Shown: positions 45,809 to 54,759 of the stretch, in pieces
Layout: every line of letters begins with the position of its first letter
How positions within the stretch are numbered: the first letter of the stretch is position 1
Assembly (NCBI RefSeq): GCF_045528445.1
Contig: NZ_JBGQQU010000021.1
Span: forward strand, 1 to 57,866
Source: Desemzia sp045528445
Lineage (GTDB): Bacteria; Bacillota; Bacilli; Lactobacillales; Carnobacteriaceae
Direction: 5' to 3'
Length of the DNA: 57,866 nt
Translations under genes and position numbers: made by a program
Notes under the pieces: generated by a model
Told to the model about the DNA's origin: nothing
Databases searched by the model: none
Seen by the model: only the letters and a program-made list of their open reading frames with translations

Positions 45809-45942
45809 GTACTTGAAATGGAAGTGAATAAGCATTAGATAAATTGTAATCAGGCTTTCAATTTAGTAAAATGAATGAACACAAATGTGAGCTTTTTTAT
45901 TCTTTAATTCAAATCATTGTCAAAATTTTAGGAGGGATTTAC

Positions 45943-46485
45943 ATGCCAAAAGAAGCTTTATTAATCGTTGACATGAGTAATGATTTTGTTGCTGATAATG
46001 GAACTTTAACAGTGGGGAGACCTGCACAGGAAATCAGCCCCTATATCCAGGAACTAGCCACTGAATTTTTAGCAGGTGGTCATACAGTTGTCGTTGCAAT
46101 GGATGCCCATCAACCAGATGACCCACATTTTGAATTATGGCCGCCTCATAATGTTGTAGGAACGAATGGGCAGCTCTTATACGGAGAATTAAACGATTGG
46201 TTTCAGAAACATCAAGGCCATGAAAATCTTCTCTATCAACCAAAAACCAACTATAATGCTTTTTTCCAAACTGGTCTAGCGGATACATTGAGAACCTCAG
46301 GAGTAGGTAAAATCCATGTAGTAGGTGTAACAACAGATATTTGCGATTTTCTAACTGTGGCAGGAGCTGATGCGGAAGGGTTCAAAACTGCCCTTCATAG
46401 ACGAGGGGTAGCGACATTTACGGATCTTGGAGAGACTATGATCGAGCATATGGTACGTTGTTTCCATACAGAAGTAATTAATTGA
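45943..46485 (+). CDS. Isochorismatase-family cysteine hydrolase, nicotinamidase-like
   Basis: A 180-aa hydrolase of the isochorismatase/nicotinamidase superfamily. The catalytic triad is visible: Asp in LIVDMSNDF, Lys in YQPKTNYNAF and Cys in TTDICDFLTV. The metal-site pattern DAHQPDDPHFELWPPH fits nicotinamidases (PncA), so conversion of nicotinamide to nicotinate for NAD salvage is likely. The ATG at 45943 follows TAGGAGGGA; the in-frame ATG at 45871 does not have one. An MFS exporter follows 78 bp later; a link is not evident. Confidence 0.85.
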   Translation: MPKEALLIVDMSNDFVADNGTLTVGRPAQEISPYIQELATEFLAGGHTVVVAMDAHQPDDPHFELWPPHNVVGTNGQLLYGELNDWFQKHQGHENLLYQPKTNYNAFFQTGLADTLRTSGVGKIHVVGVTTDICDFLTVAGADAEGFKTALHRRGVATFTDLGETMIEHMVRCFHTEVIN

Positions 46486-46563
46486 TTAAATGCTTTTCGA
46501 GAAGGATATTGCTAATATTATTTCGCGAAACAACAGTGTTTAGAAGAGAAATGGGTTGAAAAA

Positions 46564-47787
46564 ATGAATGCACACCGACAGCAGCATCCGACGAACTGGT
46601 TAAGGAATATTACTCTCTTTCTAAGCAGCCAAACGATTACATTGTTTGGTTCGTCTCTTGTTCAGTATGCCATGTTGTGGCATGTCACCTTAACAACAGA
46701 CTCCGGAACAATGATGACACTGTATATTATTTGTGGTTTTATTCCAACATTTCTATTGTCCCCAGTTGCAGGAGTATGGGCAGACCGCTATAACCGAAAA
46801 GTACTCATCATGTTATCAGACGGGTTGATTGCATTTGCGACGTTGATTCTTGCCATTCTTTTCTTTCTAGGGTCTGGTTCCATCTGGTTGCTTTACTTGA
46901 TGGCCGCTATTCGCGCTTTTGGTGCTGGAATTCAAACGCCAGCAATCGGTGCGATTTTACCACAGATTGTTCCCGAAGAAATGCTAACGAAAATTAATGG
47001 AATCAATGGTACTATCCAAGCGATGGTCATGTTTATTTCGCCAGTAGTTAGTGCCGCTTTGTTAGATATTGCGACGATGGAAATGATTTTCATGATTGAT
47101 GTAGTTACCGCAGCATTAGCTATTGCTGTCTTATTGATTTTAAAAGTACCAACTCACTACAAAGCGGCAGCAGAGGAAATGAATAGCTATTTTACTGATT
47201 TTATGCAAGGAATCAGCTATATCCAGCATCATGACTATTTAAAAGTTTTCTTCTTTTTCATGTCTGTCTTATTCTTGTTGATTGCACCAGCTTCATTTTT
47301 GACTCCGTTGCAAGTAACACGTACCTATGGAGAAGAACTTTGGCGGTTATCGGTGATTGAAATTGCGTTTTCCATTGGTATGATAGCAGGAGGAGCCCTC
47401 ATTGCTGTTTGGGGCGGGTTTAAGAATAAAATTATTACAATTGCTTCCGCCAGTATGGTAATGGGACTTTGTACGATTGCTCTCGGTGTACTGCCGAATT
47501 TTTGGTACTATCTTTTCTCGTTTGGTGTATTTGGAGTTGCACTTCCTGTTTTCAATACACCTGCGACTGTCATGTTACAGGAAAAAGTGACAGAAAATTA
47601 TTTAGGGCGAGTATTTGGTATTATGAGTATGATATCTACTTCTATGATGCCATTAGGGATGCTTGTGTTCGGCCCACTTGCCGATATGCTGAAAATAGAA
47701 TGGATCTTGGTAGGGACTGGTATTTTGATTAGTATACTGGCTATTTTTCTGATTCAAAACAAAACGCTTATAAAAGCAGGGAAATAA
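46564..47787 (+). CDS. MFS transporter, drug-efflux-like
   Basis: A 407-aa integral membrane protein with about 12 transmembrane segments and the MFS motif A between helices 2 and 3 (GVWADRYNRKVLI), plus a second copy-like GPLADMLK late in the protein. The layout resembles the MefA-like macrolide-efflux subgroup, but that group contains many uncharacterised members, so the substrate is unknown. The ribosome binding site is weak. It is followed by a strong terminator. Confidence 0.85.
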   Translation: MNAHRQQHPTNWLRNITLFLSSQTITLFGSSLVQYAMLWHVTLTTDSGTMMTLYIICGFIPTFLLSPVAGVWADRYNRKVLIMLSDGLIAFATLILAILFFLGSGSIWLLYLMAAIRAFGAGIQTPAIGAILPQIVPEEMLTKINGINGTIQAMVMFISPVVSAALLDIATMEMIFMIDVVTAALAIAVLLILKVPTHYKAAAEEMNSYFTDFMQGISYIQHHDYLKVFFFFMSVLFLLIAPASFLTPLQVTRTYGEELWRLSVIEIAFSIGMIAGGALIAVWGGFKNKIITIASASMVMGLCTIALGVLPNFWYYLFSFGVFGVALPVFNTPATVMLQEKVTENYLGRVFGIMSMISTSMMPLGMLVFGPLADMLKIEWILVGTGILISILAIFLIQNKTLIKAGK

Positions 47788-47814
47788 CTATCTGCAATGA
47801 TAAGCAATGGTTCT

Positions 47815-47849
47815 CCAGTATCATCCTGAGCGATGATACTGGTTTTTTT
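47815..47849 (+). terminator. Terminator of the MFS gene
   Basis: CCAGTATCATC (47815-47825) pairs perfectly with GATGATACTGG (47832-47842), followed by seven T. Confidence 0.9.
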
Positions 47850-48001
47850 GTAGATAAAGAGTTTTATGTGATTTTAAAAACTTGACTATTTTTGATTTTT
47901 TATACCTTTTTCACAAATTTTAAAAGCTTATTTTAAAGTATAAAATGAGTAAGTCTCAGCGGGAGGAGACAAGATATTGTTAAAAAAGTTCTATATAAGA
48001 A

Positions 48002-48030
48002 TTGGATATTTTTTATTTATGTGATATAAT
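48002..48030 (+). promoter_or_regulatory. Probable promoter of pflB
   Basis: TTGGAT (48002-48007), 17-bp spacer, TATAAT (48025-48030), 62 bp before the pflB start. The rest of the 304-bp gap between the MFS gene and pflB is AT-rich and holds no ORF. I looked for Rex, FNR and cre sites and saw only a half-site TTCACAA near 47910. Confidence 0.65.
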
Positions 48031-48091
48031 GAGCGTGTAAAAAAGTTTGTTAGACTAAAACGACTCACATTAGATATACGGAGGTAAGGAA

Positions 48092-50320
48092 ATGGAACAA
48101 TGGAAAGGGTTTAAAGGTAAGGTTTGGAAAGAAGAAGTAAATGTAAGGGATTTTATCCAACAAAATTATCATCCGTACGATGGCACAGATGAATTTTTAG
48201 AGGGCGCAACAGAAGCGACTACTGCCCTTTGGGATCAAGTCATGGATTTAAACCGTCAAGAACAACAAGCAGGCGGAGTATTGGATATGGATACAAAAGT
48301 TGTTTCTACCATTACATCTCATGCTGCTGGTTACTTAAATAAAGAATTGGAACAAATTGCGGGATTCCAAACAGAAAAACCTTTCAAACGCAGTTTACAA
48401 CCATTTGGCGGTATACGTATGAGTGAACAGTCTGCAGAATCTTATGGCTACGAAATAGACCCAGAAGTTTCTCACATTTTTCGTGATTACCGTAAAACTC
48501 ATAACCAAGGTGTTTTTGATGCCTATACACCTGAGATTCGTGCTGCTCGTCGCAGCGGAGTCATCACTGGTTTGCCAGATGCATATGGACGTGGACGGAT
48601 CATTGGGGATTATCGTCGTGTAGCGCTATATGGCGTAGATTATTTGATTAAAGAAAAGAAAGCAGATCTAGACACTAAGGGTTACGGTACAATGAGTGAT
48701 GACATCATACGTGACCGTGAAGAGATCAATGAACAGATTCGGGCTTTGGGCGAATTGAAAGAATTAGGACATATCTATGGTTTTGATCTCTCTCAACCTG
48801 CTGCTACAGCGAAAGAAGCTTTTCAATGGTTGTACTTGGGTTATTTAGCAGCCGTCAAAGAACAAAATGGTGCTGCAATGTCATTAGGACGTACATCAAC
48901 TTTCTTAGATATTTACATGGAGCGTGATCTAAAAGCTGGTACTTTAACTGAAGCAGAAGCGCAAGAAATCGTAGATCACTTTGTGATGAAATTGCGTTTA
49001 GTAAAATTCTCTCGTACACCGGATTATAACGACTTATTTTCAGGTGATCCTACTTGGGTAACGGAAGCTATCGCGGGTGTGGGGATTGATGGCCGTCATA
49101 TGGTGACTAAAAACAGCTATCGGTTCTTACATACTTTGTCTAATCTGGGACCAGCTCCAGAACCAAACTTGACTATCCTATGGTCTAAACAGTTGCCGGA
49201 GAATTTCAAAAAATTCTGTGCCAAAGTGTCTATTGCTTCCAGTGCTGTTCAATATGAGAATGACGACATCATGCGTGTGGAATGGGGCGATGATTACGGG
49301 ATCGCTTGCTGTGTATCTGCTATGCGTATCGGAAAACAAATGCAATTCTTCGGAGCTCGCGCCAACTTGGCTAAAACGTTATTGTATGCGATTAATGGCG
49401 GGGTAGATGAAAAATCTAAACAACAAATTGGACCTAAGTATCAACCGATTGCTTCTGAATATTTGGATTATGATGAAGTTATGGAAAAATACGATACAAT
49501 GATGGAATGGATCGCAGGGCTGTATTTGAATACATTGAACATCATTCATTACATGCACGACAAATATTCTTATGAACGCATCGAAATGGCGTTGCATGAT
49601 AGCGATATCCTTAGAACAATGGCAACGGGTATTGCTGGATTTTCTGTAGCCATAGACTCATTATCTGCTATCAAATACGCTAAAGTTAAAACCATTCGTG
49701 ATGAAGATGGTTTAGTAGTGGATTACGAAATCGAAGGCGATTACCCTAAATACGGAAACAATGACGACCGCGCTGATGAAATCGGGATCTGGTTATTAAA
49801 AACGTTCATGGGCAAAGTAAAAAAACATCCTGCTTATCGTGGAGCTACACATACGACTTCTATTTTGACCATTACCTCAAATGTCGTGTACGGTAAGAAG
49901 ACGGGCAATACACCTGATGGACGTCGTTCAGGAGAACCTTTTGCACCAGGAGCTAACCCAATGCACGGCAGAGATACTCATGGAGCATTGGCTAGTTTGA
50001 CATCAGTAGCTAAAATCCCGTACAAATATTCGTTAGACGGTATCTCAAATACATTCTCTATCATTCCAAAAGCATTAGGTAAAGAAGATGACGTACAACA
50101 AGAAAACTTAGCTAGTATGTTAGACGGATACGTATCTAAAGGCGGACATCATTTGAACGTAAACGTCTTTAATCGTGAAACGTTGGTTGATGCTATGGAT
50201 CATCCTGAGAACTACCCTCAATTAACGATCCGGGTATCAGGATACGCTGTAAACTTCATCAAATTAACACGCGAACAACAAATGGATGTTATCAATCGTA
50301 CAATGCATGCCAGCATGTAA
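48092..50320 (+). CDS. pflB: Formate acetyltransferase (pyruvate formate-lyase)
   Basis: Glycyl-radical enzyme that splits pyruvate and CoA to acetyl-CoA and formate under anaerobic conditions. The adjacent catalytic cysteines are residues 406-407 in IACCVSAM. The radical glycine is residue 717 in IRVSGYAVNF. The length is 742 aa. CGGAGG precedes the ATG. The formate formed can feed the formate-THF ligase (fhs) encoded in this window. Activation depends on PflA, encoded next. Confidence 0.97.
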   Translation: MEQWKGFKGKVWKEEVNVRDFIQQNYHPYDGTDEFLEGATEATTALWDQVMDLNRQEQQAGGVLDMDTKVVSTITSHAAGYLNKELEQIAGFQTEKPFKRSLQPFGGIRMSEQSAESYGYEIDPEVSHIFRDYRKTHNQGVFDAYTPEIRAARRSGVITGLPDAYGRGRIIGDYRRVALYGVDYLIKEKKADLDTKGYGTMSDDIIRDREEINEQIRALGELKELGHIYGFDLSQPAATAKEAFQWLYLGYLAAVKEQNGAAMSLGRTSTFLDIYMERDLKAGTLTEAEAQEIVDHFVMKLRLVKFSRTPDYNDLFSGDPTWVTEAIAGVGIDGRHMVTKNSYRFLHTLSNLGPAPEPNLTILWSKQLPENFKKFCAKVSIASSAVQYENDDIMRVEWGDDYGIACCVSAMRIGKQMQFFGARANLAKTLLYAINGGVDEKSKQQIGPKYQPIASEYLDYDEVMEKYDTMMEWIAGLYLNTLNIIHYMHDKYSYERIEMALHDSDILRTMATGIAGFSVAIDSLSAIKYAKVKTIRDEDGLVVDYEIEGDYPKYGNNDDRADEIGIWLLKTFMGKVKKHPAYRGATHTTSILTITSNVVYGKKTGNTPDGRRSGEPFAPGANPMHGRDTHGALASLTSVAKIPYKYSLDGISNTFSIIPKALGKEDDVQQENLASMLDGYVSKGGHHLNVNVFNRETLVDAMDHPENYPQLTIRVSGYAVNFIKLTREQQMDVINRTMHASM

Positions 50321-50372
50321 GCAAGAAAATCATTAAACTACGATTGCTGTCATAACTAATTTAAGTAAAAGG

Positions 50373-50403
50373 AAGGGTTAGGAAGAATGTCTTCTTAGCC
50401 CTT
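50373..50403 (+). terminator. Stem-loop between pflB and pflA
   Basis: AAGGGTTAGGAAGA (50373-50386) pairs, allowing G-U pairs, with TCTTCTTAGCCCTT (50390-50403) around an ATG loop. Only a short T-run follows. It could be a partial terminator or an mRNA stabiliser lowering pflA relative to pflB. Confidence 0.55.
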
Positions 50404-50425
50404 TTATAAAAAGGAGTAAAACACA

Positions 50426-51193
50426 ATGAGTAATGAACCTGTCATCGGATATGTGCATTCAACAGAAAGTTTTGGTTCAGTTGATGGTCCTGGTATACGT
50501 TTTGTCACGTTCATGCAAGGATGTCGCATGAGGTGCGAATTTTGTCATAATCCGGATACGTGGAACATGGGTGGAGGGACGCCTTATACTGCCGATGAAT
50601 TATTGGAGGAAGCATTGCAATACCGTGACTATTGGGGGTCAAAAGGCGGGGTTACCGTCAGTGGTGGTGAACCGTTGCTGCATATTGATTTTTTGATTGA
50701 GTATTTCAAAAAAGCCAAAGCAGAAGGGGTCCATACGACATTGGATACTTGTGGCCAGCCCTTTACACGGGATGAACCTTTTTTTAGTCGTTTTGAGGAA
50801 TTGATGTCCTATACAGACTTGTTATTGTTTGATATTAAGCACATTGATGCAGAAAAGCACAAGCAGTTAACGATGCATTCTAACGAAAATATCCTAAATA
50901 TGGCACGTTATTTATCTGATATAGGGAAACCTGTGTGGATCAGACATGTATTGGTTCCGGAACGTTCGGACTTTGACGAAGATCTTATTCGACTAGACCA
51001 ATTTATAAAAAAACTGAAAAATGTCGTGAAAGTGGAGATTCTCCCTTACCATAAACTAGGACTTTATAAATATGCAGCGTTGAACATTCCTTATAAATTG
51101 CAAGGGATTGAGCCGCCTACACAAGACAGAATCGATAACGCCAATCGATTATTGCATATCGAAGATTATAAATTGTACCAATTTGTTCAATAA
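50426..51193 (+). CDS. pflA: Pyruvate formate-lyase activating enzyme
   Basis: Radical-SAM enzyme that abstracts a hydrogen from the PflB glycine to create the active radical. The iron-sulfur motif CRMRCEFCHNPD (C-x3-C-x2-C) is near residue 31, and GGVTVSGGEPLL is the SAM-binding GGE region. 255 aa. AAGGAG lies nine bases upstream of the ATG. The gene order pflB-pflA is standard. Confidence 0.96.
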   Translation: MSNEPVIGYVHSTESFGSVDGPGIRFVTFMQGCRMRCEFCHNPDTWNMGGGTPYTADELLEEALQYRDYWGSKGGVTVSGGEPLLHIDFLIEYFKKAKAEGVHTTLDTCGQPFTRDEPFFSRFEELMSYTDLLLFDIKHIDAEKHKQLTMHSNENILNMARYLSDIGKPVWIRHVLVPERSDFDEDLIRLDQFIKKLKNVVKVEILPYHKLGLYKYAALNIPYKLQGIEPPTQDRIDNANRLLHIEDYKLYQFVQ

Positions 51194-51211
51194 GTGAATA
51201 AATATTCTATT

Positions 51212-51240
51212 AAAAGAGCAATTTAAGATTGCTCTTTTTT
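51212..51240 (+). terminator. Terminator of pflB-pflA
   Basis: AAAAGAGCAAT (51212-51222) pairs with ATTGCTCTTTT (51228-51238), continuing in T. Confidence 0.9.
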
Positions 51241-51294
51241 AGTTGTTTGCTTATGATGAAGGTAGGGGAAAGGTTAAAGAGGAAGGGAATCAGA

Positions 51295-52242
51295 ATGAAT
51301 TTAAAAGACCAGAGTGTGTTTTCAGGAAAAACATTGGATTATTTTATTCAATTAACTGAAACCATGAACTATACATATGCTGCACAAAAGTTGGGTATCT
51401 CACAACCCGCTTTAACGCAAAGAATCAAAAAATTTGAAAGAGCATTAGGTGTTCCTTTATTTTATTTCAAAGGCAGAGAGATGCGGTTAACGGATGCTGG
51501 GCGAGTTATGGTCAGAGCCACACAATCGGTTCAAACGACCTTTAAAAACGCCATTGAAGACATAGAATACTTAGAAAATGAAAAAAACGGCCACTTAAAA
51601 ATAGGTTTACTGTCATCGATAGAAGATGGAGTCTTTATGGACTTTATAGCGTCTTATTATGGAACCTTTCCTACTTGCAAAGTATCGTTGTATTTGTTGT
51701 CCAGAGAAGAAATCTGGCACCAATTAGAAAAGAATCAAATCGATTTCGCTATTTTGTGTTTGCCGGAAGACACGATAAAAAATTGGACTCATTATTCATC
51801 CAAAATCATAGTAGCTGAAGAATTATTTCTACTGCATCAGAGTGCTGAGTTAAAAGATCGTGTCTCCGTTCGTTTAAACGAAACGACTAATCATAAATGG
51901 GTTTTTTATCCACGGAATTTTTATGTCAATGATATTTTAAGGTTTAAATTTGTCCAACATAATCTTGATTTGCCTTTAGTTTCGGGCTATTTTTCAACGC
52001 CAAGACAACTACAGTTATTTAGTCAAAAAACCAATTCTCTCTCTGCATTACCTAAATCGTATATTGATGCTCATCCTTTAGAAAACGATCAACAGATGCT
52101 GCCATTTGATCCACCTATTACATATACACTGGCATTTGTGTATCAAAAAGAGAAAAGAACACTCGATCGTGTGAATCAATTTTTCACCTATTTTGACAAA
52201 TTTTTAGAAGAAAAAGACTATGCCTCTAGACTAAAAAGCTAA
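51295..52242 (+). CDS. LysR-family transcriptional regulator
   Basis: A 315-aa regulator with the N-terminal LysR winged helix (about residues 10-70; AAQKLGISQPALTQRIKKFE) and a periplasmic-binding-like effector domain (from about 100). The ATG at 51295 is chosen because AGAGGAAGGG precedes it and LysR proteins start about ten residues before the HTH; the longer frame from 51229 overlaps the pflA terminator. The effector and targets are unknown. It may control a neighbour, but no divergent partner is present. Confidence 0.88.
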   Translation: MNLKDQSVFSGKTLDYFIQLTETMNYTYAAQKLGISQPALTQRIKKFERALGVPLFYFKGREMRLTDAGRVMVRATQSVQTTFKNAIEDIEYLENEKNGHLKIGLLSSIEDGVFMDFIASYYGTFPTCKVSLYLLSREEIWHQLEKNQIDFAILCLPEDTIKNWTHYSSKIIVAEELFLLHQSAELKDRVSVRLNETTNHKWVFYPRNFYVNDILRFKFVQHNLDLPLVSGYFSTPRQLQLFSQKTNSLSALPKSYIDAHPLENDQQMLPFDPPITYTLAFVYQKEKRTLDRVNQFFTYFDKFLEEKDYASRLKS

Positions 52243-52292
52243 TTTGTTCTACTATAAAAGATGTGAATCAAAATAAAGGAGTGTCATGACAA

Positions 52293-53222
52293 ATGAGCAA
52301 AATTTTAGTTTTTGGACATCAAAACCCAGATACAGATGCTATTGCATCAGCTATCTCATTTTCTTACTTGCAAAATGAATTAGGAAAAGATACAGAAGCG
52401 GTAGCTTTAGGAGAAATAGGGGAAGAGACTGCATACGCATTAAAATACTTTGGTATGAAAGCACCACGCGTCATTGAAACAGCAGCAAATGAAACCAACA
52501 CGGTTTACTTAGTGGATCATAATGAAGCACAACAAAGTGTTTCAGATATTCAAGACGTTGAAATCGCATCTGTTGTAGACCATCACCGTATCGCAAATAT
52601 TGATACAGCAAATCCTTTGTACTACCGTGCAGAACCAGTTGGTTGTACAGCAACGATTGTATTGAAAATCTTTAAAGAAAACAGCGTAACCATTCCTAAA
52701 AACATCGCTGGTTTAATGTTGTCAGCCATTGTTTCAGATACATTATTGTTTAAATCACCAACGTCTACAGCTGAAGATGAGGCAGCAGCAAAAGAACTTG
52801 CAGCTATTGCTGAAGTCGATTTAGATGTATATGGTTTAGACATGTTGAAAGCTGGAACAAACATGAGCGACAAAAAGGCTGAAGAATTGATTGATATGGA
52901 TGCAAAAAGTTTCCCAATGGGCGACAAAAACGTCCGTATTGCACAAATCAATGTGGTTGATGTAGAAGATGTCTTTTCTAAACAAGCTCAATTAGAAGAA
53001 GCTATCCAACAAGCCAATTTAAATAACGGTTTCGATTTATTCATTTTAGTTGTCACAAATATCTTAGATAGTGATTCAGTGGTTTTGGCTATCGGTAATC
53101 CGATTGCAGCTGTTGAAGAAGCCTTTAACGTAAAACTAGAAAACAACAAAGCAGTCTTAAAAGGTGTCGTATCACGTAAGAAACAAGTGGTTCCACAATT
53201 AACAGAAGCTTTAACTAAATAA
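52293..53222 (+). CDS. ppaC: Manganese-dependent inorganic pyrophosphatase
   Basis: Family II (DHH) pyrophosphatase that pulls biosynthetic reactions by hydrolysing PPi. Metal ligands lie in FGHQNPDTDAIASA, LVDHNEAQ and SVVDHHRIAN; the C-terminal DHHA2 domain ends with the SRKKQVVPQL substrate site. The length of 309 aa is standard. AAAGGAG precedes the ATG. It is the last intact housekeeping gene before the degenerate right-hand region. Confidence 0.97.
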   Translation: MSKILVFGHQNPDTDAIASAISFSYLQNELGKDTEAVALGEIGEETAYALKYFGMKAPRVIETAANETNTVYLVDHNEAQQSVSDIQDVEIASVVDHHRIANIDTANPLYYRAEPVGCTATIVLKIFKENSVTIPKNIAGLMLSAIVSDTLLFKSPTSTAEDEAAAKELAAIAEVDLDVYGLDMLKAGTNMSDKKAEELIDMDAKSFPMGDKNVRIAQINVVDVEDVFSKQAQLEEAIQQANLNNGFDLFILVVTNILDSDSVVLAIGNPIAAVEEAFNVKLENNKAVLKGVVSRKKQVVPQLTEALTK

Positions 53223-53235
53223 GCTGTAAATCAAT

Positions 53236-53280
53236 CAAACATCCTGAAGGCTGATAAAAAATCAGTCATCAGGATGTTTG
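53236..53280 (+). terminator. Terminator of ppaC
   Basis: A long stem: CAAACATCCTGA...CTGAT (53236-53255) against ATCAG...TCAGGATGTTTG (53261-53280), with two mismatches. No T-run beyond the stem. Confidence 0.7.
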
Positions 53281-53640
53281 TCGTTAAAAAACATTTACGG
53301 ACAGACGGCAGCAAACTAAACTGAAATGAGCTTAGAAACGTGCTGAGAAACTAATATATGGATTAAAAGAGTTTTTAGTACAGCAAAATGAAATCATAAC
53401 TATTTGAAGTAAATAGTTACAACCTGTAATGAGTTGAAAGATAAATTTCTAAGAACTCAAACAAAAACAATCAGTGAGATAAAGTTCAGTCAACAAGTGA
53501 ATCGAACTATAATAAAGAAAAAAAAAAATTTTCTTAAGTTGGAATCAAAAAACAGCTCAAGAGAAAGAAAACAGGATAAAAGAGGATAATTTTTAAGTTT
53601 TAACCAGTTATTATCTCTGTCAACTACTTTGTATAATATA
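53281..53640. other. AT-rich gap without a recognisable gene
   Basis: All six frames are closed by frequent stops. A small hairpin AACTATTT/AAATAGTT near 53399-53419 and a palindromic TATAATATATATTATG near 53632-53647 are the only visible structure. Confidence 0.6.
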
Positions 53641-53643
53641 TAT

Positions 53644-53928
53644 TATGTAAACTAAAAAAATAAGAAACAAATCAATCCCATTCAATATAAAAGCTCTCTT
53701 CATCCGCTCTTCTAATTAATTTATTCTTAATTAAAAATCATGGCGTCTCACACTCGCGCTCCGTTATCAATTTTTTTTTGATAATGTCATTGCATGAGCA
53801 TAGCTGATCTTATCAAGTTGCAACTTGACGATATACTTATCACAGCGTAGCAGCTAATTTCTATTAGCAATAGTCCGTAGGCTGATCTATGCATTTTGCA
53901 ATGGGAAGCCGACCGACTAAGTTTTTTT
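53644..53928 (+). ncRNA. Candidate structured RNA or regulatory element
   Basis: A stretch with dense base-pairing potential and no ORF. It contains TTATCAA/TTGATAA with a T loop (53764-53784), the perfect palindrome TCAAGTTGCAACTTGA (53813-53828), the hairpin GCTAAT/ATTAGC (53853-53868), a direct repeat GCTGATCT (53803 and 53881), and CATTGCA (53788) facing TGCAATG (53898). It ends with a terminator-like stem AGTCCGTAGGCT / AGCCGACCGACT (53872-53883, 53907-53918) and seven T. A TATAAT at 53632-53637 could start it. I match it to no known family; it could instead be a transfer or replication origin relic. Confidence 0.35.
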
Positions 53929-54036
53929 AACAAGAACTATAAACTTGTAAACTATTTAATTCTCAAAGGACAAACAAAATATAATTTAATATAACTATAG
54001 TTTCGATTCCAAGTCAACGTACATTTAGGTTTCGCG

Positions 54037-54156
54037 TTATGGAAACTTATGAATTTGCTTAGAAAACCGCGTTTGATCTGATACATTTTTCTCATTAGAA
54101 ATTTTAATGAGATTTTGAATTGATTTAAACTCCAATTTATTTATTTGGTTGTTCAT
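54037..54156 (-). CDS. Possible 39-aa small protein
   Basis: A minus-strand ATG at 54156 follows AAAAGGAG with short spacing. The 39-residue product (MNNQINKLEFKSIQNLIKI and on) is basic and polar with no membrane segment. It may be the N-terminal remnant of a larger gene cut by the neighbouring insertion sequence. No family is recognised. Confidence 0.3.
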   Translation of the reverse strand: MNNQINKLEFKSIQNLIKISNEKNVSDQTRFSKQIHKFP

Positions 54157-54193
54157 TTCTCCTTTTATGGAATTGATATATTTTGTAGAATAA

Positions 54194-54550
54194 TTAAAGT
54201 GTTTTTTTATCTTTGATGTCGAAAAATGTAAACAATGCCCATTAAAAGATACTTGCTATAACAACACTAAAACAAAAACATACTCTGTCACTATAAAAAA
54301 TAGAGAACATACACAACAATTAGCCTTTGAAGAAAGCGACTATTTTAAAGAACGTTCAAAAAACAGATATAAAATAGAGGCAAAAAATAATGAATTAAAA
54401 AATAGACACGGTTATAAAAAAGCGCATTTAACCGGTTTATTTGGCATGAAATTACAAGGGGCCACCACGCTCTTTGTAGTGAATATGAAGCGAATTATAA
54501 AGCTGAAAGAAGAAAAAACAAGAAAAAATGAAGAAAATAGACAAAAATAA
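54194..54550 (+). pseudogene. IS1182-family transposase, C-terminal fragment
   Basis: An open frame of about 118 codons without a usable start encodes the tail of a DDE transposase: the CKQCPLKDTC cysteine cluster, then YKIEAKNNELKNRHGYKKAH and LTGLFGMKLQGATTLFVVN, both typical of the IS1182 group. The N-terminal two-thirds, including the first catalytic Asp residues, are gone. The upstream bases are non-coding in every frame. It is therefore a truncated, inactive relic. The family assignment is from pattern recognition. Confidence 0.75.
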
Positions 54551-54607
54551 TCAGTGATAACTGTTTACGTTTACGTAAAAATTCAGAAATCACTGATTAT
54601 TTTTTTG
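54546..54607 (+). terminator. Hairpin at the end of the transposase remnant
   Basis: AATCAGTGAT (54549-54558) pairs with ATCACTGATT (54589-54598), followed by ATTTTTTTG. It is probably the transposase terminator and possibly close to the lost element end. Confidence 0.65.
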
Positions 54608-54741
54608 TGTTTGTACATGATAATTTTAGACTGCTAGTTTTTCAGCAGCCTCTGTGCCAGCATTTGACTTTTTTTTAATATTAAACGAAAACGTCTTGTG
54701 ATTCAATTAACAATACTGAAATTCGGTAAGGATATAGTTTT

Positions 54742-54759
54742 ATGCAACACTAGTGAAAT
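54742..54759 (+). repeat. 18-bp direct repeat, copy 1
   Basis: ATGCAACACTAGTGAAAT, identical to 55782-55799 and in the same orientation, 1,040 bp apart. On the minus strand its TTTCACTAG supplies the last two codons and the stop codon of the truncated permease gene. It looks like the terminal sequence of an insertion element; the element is not identified. Confidence 0.8.

Noticed and set aside
47469..47732. 87-aa ORF inside the MFS gene
   Set aside because: Different frame within an intact transporter gene and no ribosome binding site.
54600..54740. Minus-strand 23-codon fragment ending KKKSNAGTEAAEKLAV
   Set aside because: Too short, bounded by stops, no good start; possibly debris of a lost gene but not supportable.
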